Assembly: GCA_910579835.1 (NCBI GenBank)
Contig: CAJTWQ010000038.1
Coordinates: 1 to 19,927 of the forward strand
DNA length: 19,927 nt
Origin: an uncultured Ruminococcus sp.
GTDB lineage: Bacteria > Bacillota > Clostridia > Oscillospirales > Ruminococcaceae
Reading direction: 5' to 3'
A model generated the notes under the pieces. The model did not search any database. It was not told where the DNA came from and saw only the letters and a list, made by a program, of their open reading frames with translations. Position numbers and translations under genes: made by a program. Positions 1-7,909 of this stretch are shown here, piece after piece. Every line of letters starts with the position of its first letter. Position 1 is the first letter of the stretch.

Positions 1-1
1 T

Positions 2-715
2 GCCTATATTCGGTGGGCTGACGAGCCTAATTGTTCGTTCAGGAAGTTCCTTAAAGACGGCGAGCTTGAATCCATATGCGGCGCAACAGGGGCTGAAAAC
101 GGCGATCTGATACTTATCTGTGCAGACAAGACCAAGACGGTGCTTTCTACTCTTGGTGCAATACGTCTTATCTGCGGAAAGAGACTGGGAGTTATCAACG
201 ATAACAAGTATAATTTCCTTTGGATAACAGAGATGCCTTTCTTTGAGCATGATGACGACAGCAATACGTGGGTTGCGGCTCATCATCCGTTTACAATGCC
301 TATGGAGGAATGTCTTGAATATCTTGACAGTGATCCGGGCAGAGTCCGTGCCAAGGCGTGGGATCTTGTACTGAACGGAACGGAACTGTCCAGCGGTTCT
401 ATGCGTATTACCGATTTTGAGCTTCAGCAGAAAATGTTTGAGGCTTTGGGAATGAGCGATAGTGAGATACAGGCAAAGTTCGGGTTCTTGGTGGAAGCTT
501 ACCGCTATGCTTCACCGCCTCACGGAGGCATGGGCATTGGTCTCGATCGTCTGGCCATGATTATGTGCAGGGTGGACAGCCTCAGAGATGTTACGGCTTT
601 TCCTAAGGTGCAGAATGCAAGCGAGCTGATGTCTGAATGTCCGTCAGTAGTGGATGACGAGAATCTGAAGGTTCTTGGAATTAATGTTGTAAAGTCAAGC
701 GAAGATGATGAGTAA
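2..715 (+). CDS. aspS: Aspartyl-tRNA synthetase, C-terminal part (5' end outside window)
   Basis: This is the last 237 residues of aspartyl-tRNA synthetase, which charges tRNA-Asp with aspartate in the cytoplasm. The frame is open from base 2, so the gene begins upstream; bacterial AspRS is about 590 residues, so roughly 350 are missing. The visible part starts at the end of the GAD insertion domain typical of bacterial AspRS (residues reading GATGAENGDLI) and continues through the class II catalytic core. The stretch GSMRITD and the motif 3 sequence GMGIGLDRLAMIM, which binds ATP, are both present. The stop lies inside the start of the downstream Nudix gene (11-base overlap), so the two are probably co-transcribed. 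The family call is very secure. Confidence 0.96.
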   Translation, partial: AYIRWADEPNCSFRKFLKDGELESICGATGAENGDLILICADKTKTVLSTLGAIRLICGKRLGVINDNKYNFLWITEMPFFEHDDDSNTWVAAHHPFTMPMEECLEYLDSDPGRVRAKAWDLVLNGTELSSGSMRITDFELQQKMFEALGMSDSEIQAKFGFLVEAYRYASPPHGGMGIGLDRLAMIMCRVDSLRDVTAFPKVQNASELMSECPSVVDDENLKVLGINVVKSSEDDE

Positions 716-1166
716 TAGATTTTATGCAGTTTGCGGAATACTGGAGATAGATGGCAAGATACTGTTTGTACGTCATACTTACGGTCCGGCACGGGACAGA
801 ATCCTCATCCCCGGAGGATATGTTAAAGAGGGGGAGCTTCCTTCTGAAGCTGTAAAACGTGAATTTTATGAGGAGACTGGAGTAAATGCAGAGGCTGAAT
901 CGGTATTTGCCGTTCAGTTCAGACCGGATCAATGGTGTGTAGTTTTTCAGTTAAGATATATTTCCGGCAAACCAGAGTCCGACGGTTATGAGAACAGTGA
1001 GGTACTGCTCCTTACCCCGGAGGAAGCGGCGGACCGGCAGGATATTACTAACATGAGCCGCGTTATTTTAAAATCTTATGCCGCAGAAAAAAACAACGCA
1101 CTTTTAAAGGGAAATTACAGTTCTGTTTCGCTGAAATCAGGAGAGTATGAAATATTCGGAGTATAA
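705..1166 (+). CDS. Nudix hydrolase
   Basis: A 153-residue single-domain Nudix protein, expected to hydrolyse a nucleoside diphosphate linked to another group. The substrate cannot be told from sequence. The Nudix box matches perfectly: starting at GYVKEGE it fits Gly-x5-Glu-x7-Arg-Glu-Phe-x-Glu-Glu-x-Gly-Val, which supplies the Mg2+-binding glutamates. The N-terminal strand (YAVCGILEIDGKILFVRH) and the GG before the box are also typical. The start overlaps the end of aspS. Two ATG codons in tandem at 705 and 708 are both possible, and no strong ribosome binding site separates them, which suggests translational coupling to aspS. A role in clearing damaged or by-product nucleotides would fit the neighbourhood but is inference. 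Confidence 0.9.
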   Translation: MMSNRFYAVCGILEIDGKILFVRHTYGPARDRILIPGGYVKEGELPSEAVKREFYEETGVNAEAESVFAVQFRPDQWCVVFQLRYISGKPESDGYENSEVLLLTPEEAADRQDITNMSRVILKSYAAEKNNALLKGNYSSVSLKSGEYEIFGV

Positions 1167-1181
1167 TATAAACGTTCCGAA

Positions 1182-1226
1182 GAATAATACTATAGTAAGC
1201 AAAATAAGTTTGTTTACTATAATTTC
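1182..1226 (+). repeat. Hairpin-forming sequence, diverged copy of the ssrA promoter/leader element
   Basis: Bases 1191-1203 and 1209-1221 form an inverted repeat (TATAGTAAGCAAA against TTTGTTTACTATA) with 12 of 13 Watson-Crick pairs and one G-T wobble around a 5-base loop. By eye the 45-base stretch matches 10155-10199 at the ssrA promoter at 36 of 45 positions, and most differences are transitions. It lies between the Nudix stop and the promoter at 1238. It could end Nudix transcription (there is no clear T tract), be an operator, or be a small dispersed repeat. Confidence 0.6.
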
Positions 1227-1237
1227 AAAAAAATTGC

Positions 1238-1266
1238 TTGACAAATTCCTGTAAAAGGTGTATAAT
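1238..1266 (+). promoter_or_regulatory. Consensus sigma-A promoter (distal promoter P1 of the V-ATPase region)
   Basis: TTGACA at 1238-1243 and TATAAT at 1261-1266 are separated by 17 bases, a perfect match to the housekeeping consensus. Transcription would start near 1273, about 170 bases before the first V-ATPase gene, and would immediately cross the hairpin at 1291-1323. Confidence 0.8.
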
Positions 1267-1290
1267 AATACTTGTAGCTGAATATAGTTT

Positions 1291-1330
1291 AAAAGGGAGC
1301 TGTCTGTAGGGATAGCTCCTTTTGCGTTTA
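1291..1330 (+). terminator. Hairpin with T-rich tail just downstream of P1 (possible attenuator or short RNA end)
   Basis: AAAAGGGAGCT at 1291-1301 pairs with AGCTCCTTTT at 1314-1323 with one bulged G. It is followed by a moderately T-rich stretch (TTTTGCGTTTATTT). The position, about 20 bases after the predicted P1 start, would give a transcript of roughly 50 nucleotides if it terminates. It could attenuate P1 transcription into the V-ATPase operon. The T tract is interrupted, so termination is uncertain. Confidence 0.5.
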
Positions 1331-1381
1331 TTTAGTTACACCGAAGAACTTTTAAGTCAGACATTGTTAAAAAAGTGTCTA

Positions 1382-1410
1382 TTGAAATTTCTTTTGGATT
1401 ATGATAGAAT
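1382..1410 (+). promoter_or_regulatory. Proximal promoter of the V-ATPase operon
   Basis: TTGAAA at 1382-1387 and TAGAAT at 1405-1410 have a 17-base spacer, each hexamer one base from consensus. The start would be near 1417, giving a short leader of about 25 bases with AAGGAGG ahead of the first gene. Confidence 0.7.
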
Positions 1411-1441
1411 ATTGATTATCAAATTGAAAAAGGAGGGTAAA

Positions 1442-1750
1442 ATGGCATCAGAAGCTGTAAAAAAAATTCTTGCCGCAGAATCGGGAGCCGGACAGAGAAT
1501 TTCGGAAGCCAGAAAGCGTAAAGAAGAAATAATTAACGATGCACAGGGAAAATCAGCGCTTGCAATACAGAAGAAGCTGAGCGAGGCCAGTGTGGAGTCT
1601 GCCAGGATCAAGAGCGAATATAATATCCGACTGCAAAGGTACAGTGAAAACATTGAAGCGGAATGCAGCCGAAAGATTGAGGAACTCCGCCAAATTGCCG
1701 GCAAAAACATGAATAAGGCGATTGATGCGGTAATTTCCCGATTCTTCTAA
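1442..1750 (+). CDS. ntpF: V-type ATPase peripheral-stalk subunit (NtpF / AtpH, G-H type)
   Basis: A 102-residue, highly charged, almost entirely helical protein of the V-type ATPase subunit H/G family (E. hirae NtpF). It pairs with the E subunit to form the peripheral stalk that stops the A/B head from rotating. The body is Ala/Glu/Lys/Arg-rich coiled coil without membrane segments. The ATG at 1442 is chosen because AAGGAGG (about 1430-1436) sits at good distance. The reading frame is open further upstream, but that extension overlaps the promoter. First gene of the operon; subunit I follows after about 60 bases. Assignment rests on size, coiled-coil character and position more than on a signature motif. 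Confidence 0.82.
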   Translation: MASEAVKKILAAESGAGQRISEARKRKEEIINDAQGKSALAIQKKLSEASVESARIKSEYNIRLQRYSENIEAECSRKIEELRQIAGKNMNKAIDAVISRFF

Positions 1751-1811
1751 AGATCAACGGCTTTTACAGAAGATAGAACGGTACCCGCAGGAAAAGGAGT
1801 TGATGCGAAAT

Positions 1812-3785
1812 ATGGCGAAGCTGAAAATGCAGAAAATTGAACTGATCGCCTTGTTGACAGACAGCAAAAAGATAATGGAACTACTGCAGCGCCGCGGAAT
1901 CGTAGAGCTGTCGGCAAATACAGATGAAGGATTATCCAAGACAAACGTGGCGGCTGTTGTCGGAGAATTTGAAAAATTCCGAAGTACGGCGTCTCAGGCT
2001 CTTGAAATTCTGGAAAAATACGCGCCAGAAAAATCTTCAATATCGGATATGTTCGGTGGCAGGACGGAAATTCAGCCAGACGATTTCGGACGTGCGGCTA
2101 TAGGATTGGAATCCATAATAAACGCAGCTTCGGAGATACTTCGATGCAGCAGAAGTATAGCGGAAAGTGAAAGCATGAAAGCACAGCTTGAGGTGAGGTC
2201 TGATACGCTTAAACAGTGGATAAATTTGGATATTCCTCTGAACTTTAAGGGGACATCTTCAACTGCCGCATTTATAGGCAGCGTACCTTATGAGATTACA
2301 GCTTATGAAATGGAGGAAAGGCTCGGCATTATATGCAGCGCAGAAGTAATATCTTCTTCTAAGGAGCAGACAAATCTATTTATTATTTGTCCGCGAGCAG
2401 ATGAAGAGTCAGCTTCTGACCGGCTGCGTGAGCTGTCTTTTATTTCGCTTCAGGAACAGGAGCATAAAACGCCAAAGGAAATGATTGACTCGTTCCATGA
2501 AGAAAAATTACGTCTGGAGGCATCGGCTGAAAAGGCTGAACAGGAAATAATCAAACTGGCTGAAAATCGCAGAAAGCTGAAATTTGCCGTTGATTATCTG
2601 CAAATGCGCAAGGATAAGTACGAAGCGCTGAATATGCTTGGATTTACGGAAAAAACTTTTGTGCTTACAGGCTATATACCGCAGAAATATGCGGATGCGC
2701 TTAAAAAAGAGATCGAGGGGAAATATACGGCTTTGGTTGAATATTCTGAACCGGCGGAGGACGAGAATGTTCCGGTGATGCTGGAAAACAGTAGATTTTC
2801 AGCTCCGGTGGAGGGAATTACAAAAATGTATGCAATGCCGTCGGAAAAGGATGTGGATCCTACTCCGGTAATGTCATTTTTCTACTACCTTTTCTTTGGA
2901 ATGATGCTTTCAGACGCAGGTTACGGCTTACTGATGGTTATAGGCACAACGATCGCACTGCGGAAATTTAAACTGGAATCCGCTATGAGAAAAACGCTGA
3001 CTATGTTCCGAAACTGCGGTATATCCACTATAATCTGGGGCGCTCTTTTCGGAAGCTGGTTTGGCGATATCGTTCAGGTTGTCGGGCGTGAGTTTTTTCA
3101 TAAAGAAATCGGAAGTATTGCTCTCTGGTTTCAGCCGCTGGACGATCCTATAAAGCTTCTGCTGTATTCTTTCGGTCTGGGAATACTGCACCTGTTTTTG
3201 GGTGTGGCTGTTTCTTTCAAAATGGCATGGGACAAAGGTAGAAAGGCAGACGCATTTCTGGATACAATACCGATATATCTGACGATTACAGGCGTGGCGC
3301 CTCTTGGCGCGTCAATTCTCACAAGCGTTCCTGCAATTCTTAAAACAGTCGGCTCCTATATGCTGATTGCAGGAGTAGTTCTTTTGGTGCTGACTTCAGG
3401 ACGAAGTTCAAAATCGATATTCGGAAAGCTTTTCGGCGGTCTTTATGCACTGTATAATACTGCTACCGGATATCTGGGAGACATATTGTCTTATTCCAGA
3501 CTTCTTGCTTTGGGTCTGGCAACCGGAAGCATTGCCGGCGTTATAAACCTTATCGGAACAATGCCGCAGAATATGGCGGTAAAGACTGTTTTGCTGATCG
3601 TGGTTTTTATTGTGGGGCATATTGCAAATCTTGCTATAAATCTTTTGGGAGCCTATGTTCATACAGATAGATTGCAGTTTGTAGAGCTTTTCTCAAAATT
3701 TTATACAGGCGGTGGACGGGAATTCAGTCCTCTTGCTGTAAACACAAAATATATTAAATTCAAGGAGGAAAATTTAAATGAATAG
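1812..3785 (+). CDS. ntpI: V-type ATPase subunit I (a-type membrane stator)
   Basis: A protein of about 657 residues equivalent to E. hirae NtpI: a cytoplasmic N-terminal half (to about residue 340, with coiled coil) that holds the peripheral stalks, and a C-terminal half with about eight membrane helices that forms the ion half-channels against the proteolipid ring. The stretch SYSRLLALGLATG carries Arg563, matching the essential arginine near the ring. The closing GAYVHTDRLQFVEL and GGGREFSPL are family hallmarks. Start choice is ambiguous: TTG 1800, ATG 1803 and ATG 1812 share one frame behind AGGAG (1795-1799). ATG 1812 (MAKLKMQKIELIA) is preferred because family members begin this way, although the spacing (12) is long. 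The 3' end overlaps ntpK by 8 bases. Confidence 0.93.
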   Translation: MAKLKMQKIELIALLTDSKKIMELLQRRGIVELSANTDEGLSKTNVAAVVGEFEKFRSTASQALEILEKYAPEKSSISDMFGGRTEIQPDDFGRAAIGLESIINAASEILRCSRSIAESESMKAQLEVRSDTLKQWINLDIPLNFKGTSSTAAFIGSVPYEITAYEMEERLGIICSAEVISSSKEQTNLFIICPRADEESASDRLRELSFISLQEQEHKTPKEMIDSFHEEKLRLEASAEKAEQEIIKLAENRRKLKFAVDYLQMRKDKYEALNMLGFTEKTFVLTGYIPQKYADALKKEIEGKYTALVEYSEPAEDENVPVMLENSRFSAPVEGITKMYAMPSEKDVDPTPVMSFFYYLFFGMMLSDAGYGLLMVIGTTIALRKFKLESAMRKTLTMFRNCGISTIIWGALFGSWFGDIVQVVGREFFHKEIGSIALWFQPLDDPIKLLLYSFGLGILHLFLGVAVSFKMAWDKGRKADAFLDTIPIYLTITGVAPLGASILTSVPAILKTVGSYMLIAGVVLLVLTSGRSSKSIFGKLFGGLYALYNTATGYLGDILSYSRLLALGLATGSIAGVINLIGTMPQNMAVKTVLLIVVFIVGHIANLAINLLGAYVHTDRLQFVELFSKFYTGGGREFSPLAVNTKYIKFKEENLNE

Positions 3786-4257
3786 TTTAGGACTTGCATT
3801 GGCAATTATCGGAGCAGCCTGCGCTGCACTTTTCGCAGGAATCGGATCGGCAAAGGGCGTAGGTCTTGTGGGAGAAGCCGCAGCAGGCGTTGTTTCCGTT
3901 GATCCCAATAAATTCAGCAAGGTGTTGATTCTTCAGCTTCTTCCTGGTACACAGGGACTTTACGGACTGCTTACTGCTATTCTTCTTCTTACAAAAATAG
4001 GAGTTATCGGCGGCGGATATGAGCAGCTTACGACGGCCCAGGGACTTATGTATCTTGGAGCCTGTCTGCCTATTGCAATAGTAGGTCTTTTCTCAGGAAT
4101 TGCACAGGGCAGAGCAGCGGCGGCCGGCGTAGGCATTGTCGCCAAAAAGCCCGATCACAGCGGTAAGGGCATTATTATGGCAGCCATGGTTGAAACATAT
4201 GCTATCCTTGCACTTCTTATTTCTATTCTTCTTATTTACAATATTCAGATAGGCTGA
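3778..4257 (+). CDS. ntpK: V-type ATPase proteolipid subunit K (rotor ring c subunit), probably Na+-specific
   Basis: A 159-residue duplicated hairpin with four membrane helices; copies assemble into the rotor ring that carries the ion. Two related halves are visible (GIGSAKGVG and SGIAQGRAAAAG). The ion-binding glutamate is Glu139 in MVETYAIL. Leu55, Thr58 and Gln59 in LLPGTQGLYG and Gln110 in SGIAQG correspond to the E. hirae NtpK Na+ ligands Leu61, Thr64, Gln65 and Gln110. This is why sodium rather than proton transport is inferred. AAGGAGG precedes the ATG, which lies inside the end of ntpI. The family call is secure; the ion specificity is inference from conserved ligands. Confidence 0.96.
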   Translation: MNSLGLALAIIGAACAALFAGIGSAKGVGLVGEAAAGVVSVDPNKFSKVLILQLLPGTQGLYGLLTAILLLTKIGVIGGGYEQLTTAQGLMYLGACLPIAIVGLFSGIAQGRAAAAGVGIVAKKPDHSGKGIIMAAMVETYAILALLISILLIYNIQIG

Positions 4258-4273
4258 GAACGGAGGTTAGCAA

Positions 4274-4867
4274 ATGTCCGGACTTGATGAAATTTTGAAT
4301 GTAATTGAAACGCAGCAAAGACAGGATGAGGACAGGATAATCAGATTGGCGGAAGCAAAAGCGGGGGAGATCCAGACGCAGGCTGATGAAGCGGCTGAAA
4401 GAGCATACAATGATTATATGAAAAAGGCCGAGGCTCAGCATGAGCGAGACTTTGAAAATGCTTGCTCTTCGGCAGATGCGGCGGCTAAGAGAAAGATACT
4501 TGCCGCAAAGGTTGAAATGATCGACTCTGTTATTAAAAATGCAGTGCAGCGGCTGAAAGCTCTGCCGGCTGAACAGTACTTTGAGCTTATGTTAAAGCTC
4601 ATTAAACTTCATATCAGACAGGGAGACGGGGTTCTTCTCTTATGTGAAAAGGATCTGAATAGAATACCTGTAGATTTTGAAAAAAAGCTCATTGCACTTG
4701 CTGAAAAAAGCGGAGGAACCATAAAAATTTCTTCCGAATCGGCCGATATATCCGACGGATTTATTCTAAAATACGGTCTTGTTTCTGAAAACTGCAGCTT
4801 TGAAGCTATTATCGAGGCTGAAAGGAATGATGTCAGAGATACGGCGGCAAGAGCATTATTCGGGTAG
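4274..4867 (+). CDS. ntpE: V-type ATPase subunit E (peripheral stalk)
   Basis: A 197-residue protein with a long charged N-terminal coiled coil (about residues 1-95, rich in Glu/Ala/Lys/Arg) and a compact C-terminal domain that caps the A/B head. This matches the V-type ATPase E subunit family (about 195-200 residues). With the NtpF-type subunit it forms the stator stalk between subunit I and the catalytic head. The start ATG at 4274 has GGAGG (4262-4266) at good distance. It sits 16 bases after ntpK and 8 bases before ntpC, in the E. hirae order. Confidence 0.9.
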   Translation: MSGLDEILNVIETQQRQDEDRIIRLAEAKAGEIQTQADEAAERAYNDYMKKAEAQHERDFENACSSADAAAKRKILAAKVEMIDSVIKNAVQRLKALPAEQYFELMLKLIKLHIRQGDGVLLLCEKDLNRIPVDFEKKLIALAEKSGGTIKISSESADISDGFILKYGLVSENCSFEAIIEAERNDVRDTAARALFG

Positions 4868-4875
4868 GTGATTGA

Positions 4876-5808
4876 ATGGGTACGGAATATGCAAGTGCAG
4901 CGGCGGCTGTAAAAGCAATGGAAAGCAGTCTGCTGACTTACAGCGATATTGAACAGCTTATCGGTGCAAGATCGGTTTCTGATTTCAATGCGCTGCTCTC
5001 CTCAAAAACCGGTGAAGGTCAGTCCCTCGCACAGGTCTGGGAAATGATTCGGGAGCTTGCGCCGGGATGTAAAGAACTGAATATTCTTCTTTATAGAAAC
5101 GATTTTCATAATCTTAAAGCGGCTTTAAAGACGCTTTTGTCAAACCGGGATGCATCGCAGTATTATATAAAACCGACAAATCTCGATCTTGCCAGACTGT
5201 CTGGCGCTGTTGCTGCGAAAGAATATGACGAGCTTCCTGAATATATGAGGGAGACTGCTCAGGAGGCATATGAGCTTCTGACAGGAACTATGGACGGGCA
5301 GCTTTCTGATTCACTTATAGACGCGGCGGCTCTTAGGGCAATGCAGGATGCAGCCTTGGAAACGGGGAGCGGTTTTATGATAAAATATGCACAGCTTACA
5401 ACAGTATGCGCCGATATAAAAACCGCTTACAGATGCAGTATTATGAGGAAGTCCCGCTCATTCCTGGAAACGGCAGTATGCGGCAGCAGCGAGATTGATA
5501 AGGAATCGCTTGTGAGAGCTGCGCAGGCAGGAAAGGATACTCTTTTTACTTTTCTCGATACCACGGTTTATAGTGAACTGGGCGATTTGCTGAAAGAATC
5601 GGCCGCACAGTTTGAAAAACGCTGCGATGATCTTATTATGGAGCACGCCGAAAGCGCACGCTTACAGGCTTTCGGGTTTGAACCTATAGCAGCTTATTTT
5701 ATTGCAAAGGAAGCCGAAATAAGGAATATCCGAATTTTAACGGTATGCCGCGAGTGCGGAGCAGACAGGAAAACTATCACAGAAAGGATGCGGAAGCTCT
5801 ATGTATAA
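4876..5808 (+). CDS. ntpC: V-type ATPase subunit C (d-type rotor adaptor)
   Basis: A 310-residue soluble, helix-rich protein of the V-ATPase C/AC39 family (the yeast d equivalent, called NtpC in E. hirae). It couples the central stalk to the proteolipid ring. Features typical of the family are the opening with paired aromatic/Ala-rich helices, the central LNILLYRNDFHNLKAALK stretch, and the C-terminal AYFIAKEAEIRNIRIL. The ribosome binding site is weak (TAGGTGA spanning the ntpE stop), so translation is probably coupled to ntpE. Its end overlaps ntpG by 8 bases. Confidence 0.93.
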   Translation: MGTEYASAAAAVKAMESSLLTYSDIEQLIGARSVSDFNALLSSKTGEGQSLAQVWEMIRELAPGCKELNILLYRNDFHNLKAALKTLLSNRDASQYYIKPTNLDLARLSGAVAAKEYDELPEYMRETAQEAYELLTGTMDGQLSDSLIDAAALRAMQDAALETGSGFMIKYAQLTTVCADIKTAYRCSIMRKSRSFLETAVCGSSEIDKESLVRAAQAGKDTLFTFLDTTVYSELGDLLKESAAQFEKRCDDLIMEHAESARLQAFGFEPIAAYFIAKEAEIRNIRILTVCRECGADRKTITERMRKLYV

Positions 5809-6109
5809 AGCGGCGGTAATAGGCGACAGCGCCAGTGTTTCAGGCTATGCGGCATTAGGACTTACAGTATTCCGCGAGACGGAGCCGTTAAAGGTAAAGA
5901 AGCTTATATCCCGTCTTGCGGCAAGCAACTTTGCTGTGATCTTCATAACAGAACCGACTGCGGCTCTGGCAGACGATATTATTGAAAAATACAGAAACAG
6001 CAGGCTTCCGTCCATCGTTTTGATTCCTGCCGTTGACGGAAATACCGGCGACGGAATGAGATCGCTTCATAAAGCGGTGGAAAAGGCTGTAGGCAGCGAT
6101 ATATTATAA
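5801..6109 (+). CDS. ntpG: V-type ATPase subunit F (NtpG, central stalk)
   Basis: A 102-residue protein of the V-ATPase F family (E. hirae NtpG), which binds subunit D in the rotating central shaft. The Rossmann-like start (AAVIGDSASVSGYAALGL) and the later FAVIFITEPTAA and PSIVLIPAVDG strands are family features. The ATG lies inside the 3' end of ntpC, so expression is probably coupled. Length is normal for the family. About 30 bases separate it from ntpA. Confidence 0.92.
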   Translation: MYKAAVIGDSASVSGYAALGLTVFRETEPLKVKKLISRLAASNFAVIFITEPTAALADDIIEKYRNSRLPSIVLIPAVDGNTGDGMRSLHKAVEKAVGSDIL

Positions 6110-6139
6110 ATCAAGCATAAAAAGGGGTGTATAGATTTA

Positions 6140-7909
6140 ATGAGCAGTACAGGAACAGTAGTAAAAATTTCAGGTCCTCTTGTTGTTGCGGAGGGAATGC
6201 GGGACGCCAATATGTTTGATGTTGTGCGTGTAAGCAGTAAGCGTCTTATCGGTGAAATAATTGAGATGCACGGGGATCGTGCGTCAATACAGGTATATGA
6301 GGAAACCTCCGGTCTGGGAACAGGGGAAATGGTCGAATCAACAGGAGAACCCATGAGCGTCGAACTTGGTCCAGGGCTTATCGGCAGCATTTTTGACGGT
6401 ATACAGCGTCCCCTTGACGATATAAGAAAGATCTGCGGCAATAATTTACAGAGAGGTGTTGAAGTTCCCTCGCTCAAAAGGGAACCGCTCTGGAAATTTA
6501 CTCCGGCAGTGAAAGAAGGGGATTCTGTTGAGGGCGGCGATATAATCGGTATGGTTCCGGAAACTGATATCGTTCTTCATAAAATCATGGTTCCCAACGG
6601 CGTTAGGGGTAAAGTAAAGAAAATTTCAGCTGGAAGTTTTCATGCCGACGATACAGTCTGTGTTATTGAAACGGAAAGGGGCGAAAGAGAGCTTTCGCTT
6701 ATACAAAAATGGCCCGTGCGCCGGGGCAGACCTTACAAGAAAAAGCTTTCGCCCGATATGCCTCTTGTGACAGGACAGCGTGTTGTTGATTGTCTGTTTC
6801 CTATTGCAAAGGGCGGAGTTGCTGCGATTCCCGGACCGTTTGGCAGCGGAAAGACAGTTACGCAGCATCAGCTTGCAAAATGGGCGGCGGCGGATATTAT
6901 TGTTTATATCGGCTGCGGCGAACGCGGAAACGAGATGACCGACGTTCTTAATGAGTTCCCGGAGCTTATCGACCCGAATACAGGCAAGTCGCTTATGGAG
7001 CGTACGGTGCTTATCGCCAATACCTCCGATATGCCTGTTGCCGCTCGTGAAGCGTCTGTTTATACAGGTATTACTATTGCTGAGTATTACCGTGATATGG
7101 GCTATTCCGTAGCTCTCATGGCGGATTCTACCTCACGCTGGGCGGAGGCTCTCCGTGAAATGTCGGGACGTCTGGAAGAAATGCCCGGAGACGAGGGGTA
7201 TCCCGCTTACCTTGGAAGCCGTCTGGCTCAGTTCTATGAACGCGCCGGCCGTGTAATATCAAATGGCAGCGACGGAAGAGAGGGCGCGCTGTCCGTTATC
7301 GGAGCTGTTTCTCCTCCAGGAGGCGATATATCCGAGCCGGTTTCTCAGGCTACGCTGAGAATTGTCAAGGTGTTCTGGGGACTTGATTCAAATCTGGCTT
7401 ATCAGCGCCATTTTCCGGCTATCAACTGGCTGACGAGCTACTCGCTTTATGCCGATTCGCTTTCAGACTGGTACAATAACAACGTCTCTGTTGACTGGAT
7501 GAAGAATCGGGCAAGATTTATGGAAATTCTTCACGAGGAGGCGGAACTGAAAGAAATTGTAAAGCTTATAGGTATGGACGCTCTTTCCGCCGCCGACCGT
7601 CTTAAAATGGAAACAGCCCGTTCAATTCGCGAGGACTTCCTGCACCAACTGGCTTTTCACGAGGTGGACACATACACGAGCCTTAAAAAGCAGCTTTACA
7701 TGATGAAGCTGATCCTTAACTTTAATGATGAAGCGTCAGAGGCAGTTAAGAAGGGGGCTGATATTGAGGCGGTAGCAGGGCTGACCGTCCGGGAAAAAAT
7801 CGGACGTTTCAAATATGTCAGAGAAGAAGATACCGATGAAGAATTCAGCAGACTTTCTGTTGAGATTTCCAATCAGCTTAACGAGCTTCTGAGAAAGGAG
7901 GAAGTATAA
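6140..7909 (+). CDS. ntpA: V-type ATPase catalytic subunit A
   Basis: The 589-residue catalytic subunit, three copies of which alternate with B in the head and hydrolyse ATP. The Walker A loop GPFGSGKT is at residues 232-239 and the catalytic-glutamate region GCGERGNEMTDVL follows at about 258-270. The long non-homologous insert typical of A subunits lies between the N-terminal barrel and the P loop. MADSTSRWAEALREMSGRLEEM and PPGGDISEPVSQ are present as in all A subunits. The ribosome binding site is AAGGGGTG, a little further from the ATG than usual. The stop TAA shares its last base with the ATG of ntpB, which suggests tight coupling of the two head subunits. Confidence 0.98.
   Translation: MSSTGTVVKISGPLVVAEGMRDANMFDVVRVSSKRLIGEIIEMHGDRASIQVYEETSGLGTGEMVESTGEPMSVELGPGLIGSIFDGIQRPLDDIRKICGNNLQRGVEVPSLKREPLWKFTPAVKEGDSVEGGDIIGMVPETDIVLHKIMVPNGVRGKVKKISAGSFHADDTVCVIETERGERELSLIQKWPVRRGRPYKKKLSPDMPLVTGQRVVDCLFPIAKGGVAAIPGPFGSGKTVTQHQLAKWAAADIIVYIGCGERGNEMTDVLNEFPELIDPNTGKSLMERTVLIANTSDMPVAAREASVYTGITIAEYYRDMGYSVALMADSTSRWAEALREMSGRLEEMPGDEGYPAYLGSRLAQFYERAGRVISNGSDGREGALSVIGAVSPPGGDISEPVSQATLRIVKVFWGLDSNLAYQRHFPAINWLTSYSLYADSLSDWYNNNVSVDWMKNRARFMEILHEEAELKEIVKLIGMDALSAADRLKMETARSIREDFLHQLAFHEVDTYTSLKKQLYMMKLILNFNDEASEAVKKGADIEAVAGLTVREKIGRFKYVREEDTDEEFSRLSVEISNQLNELLRKEEV

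Noticed and set aside
1322..1441. Upstream extension of the ntpF frame (start TTG at 1322)
   Set aside because: It would overlap the proximal promoter and the ribosome binding site at 1430; homologues begin near the ATG at 1442.
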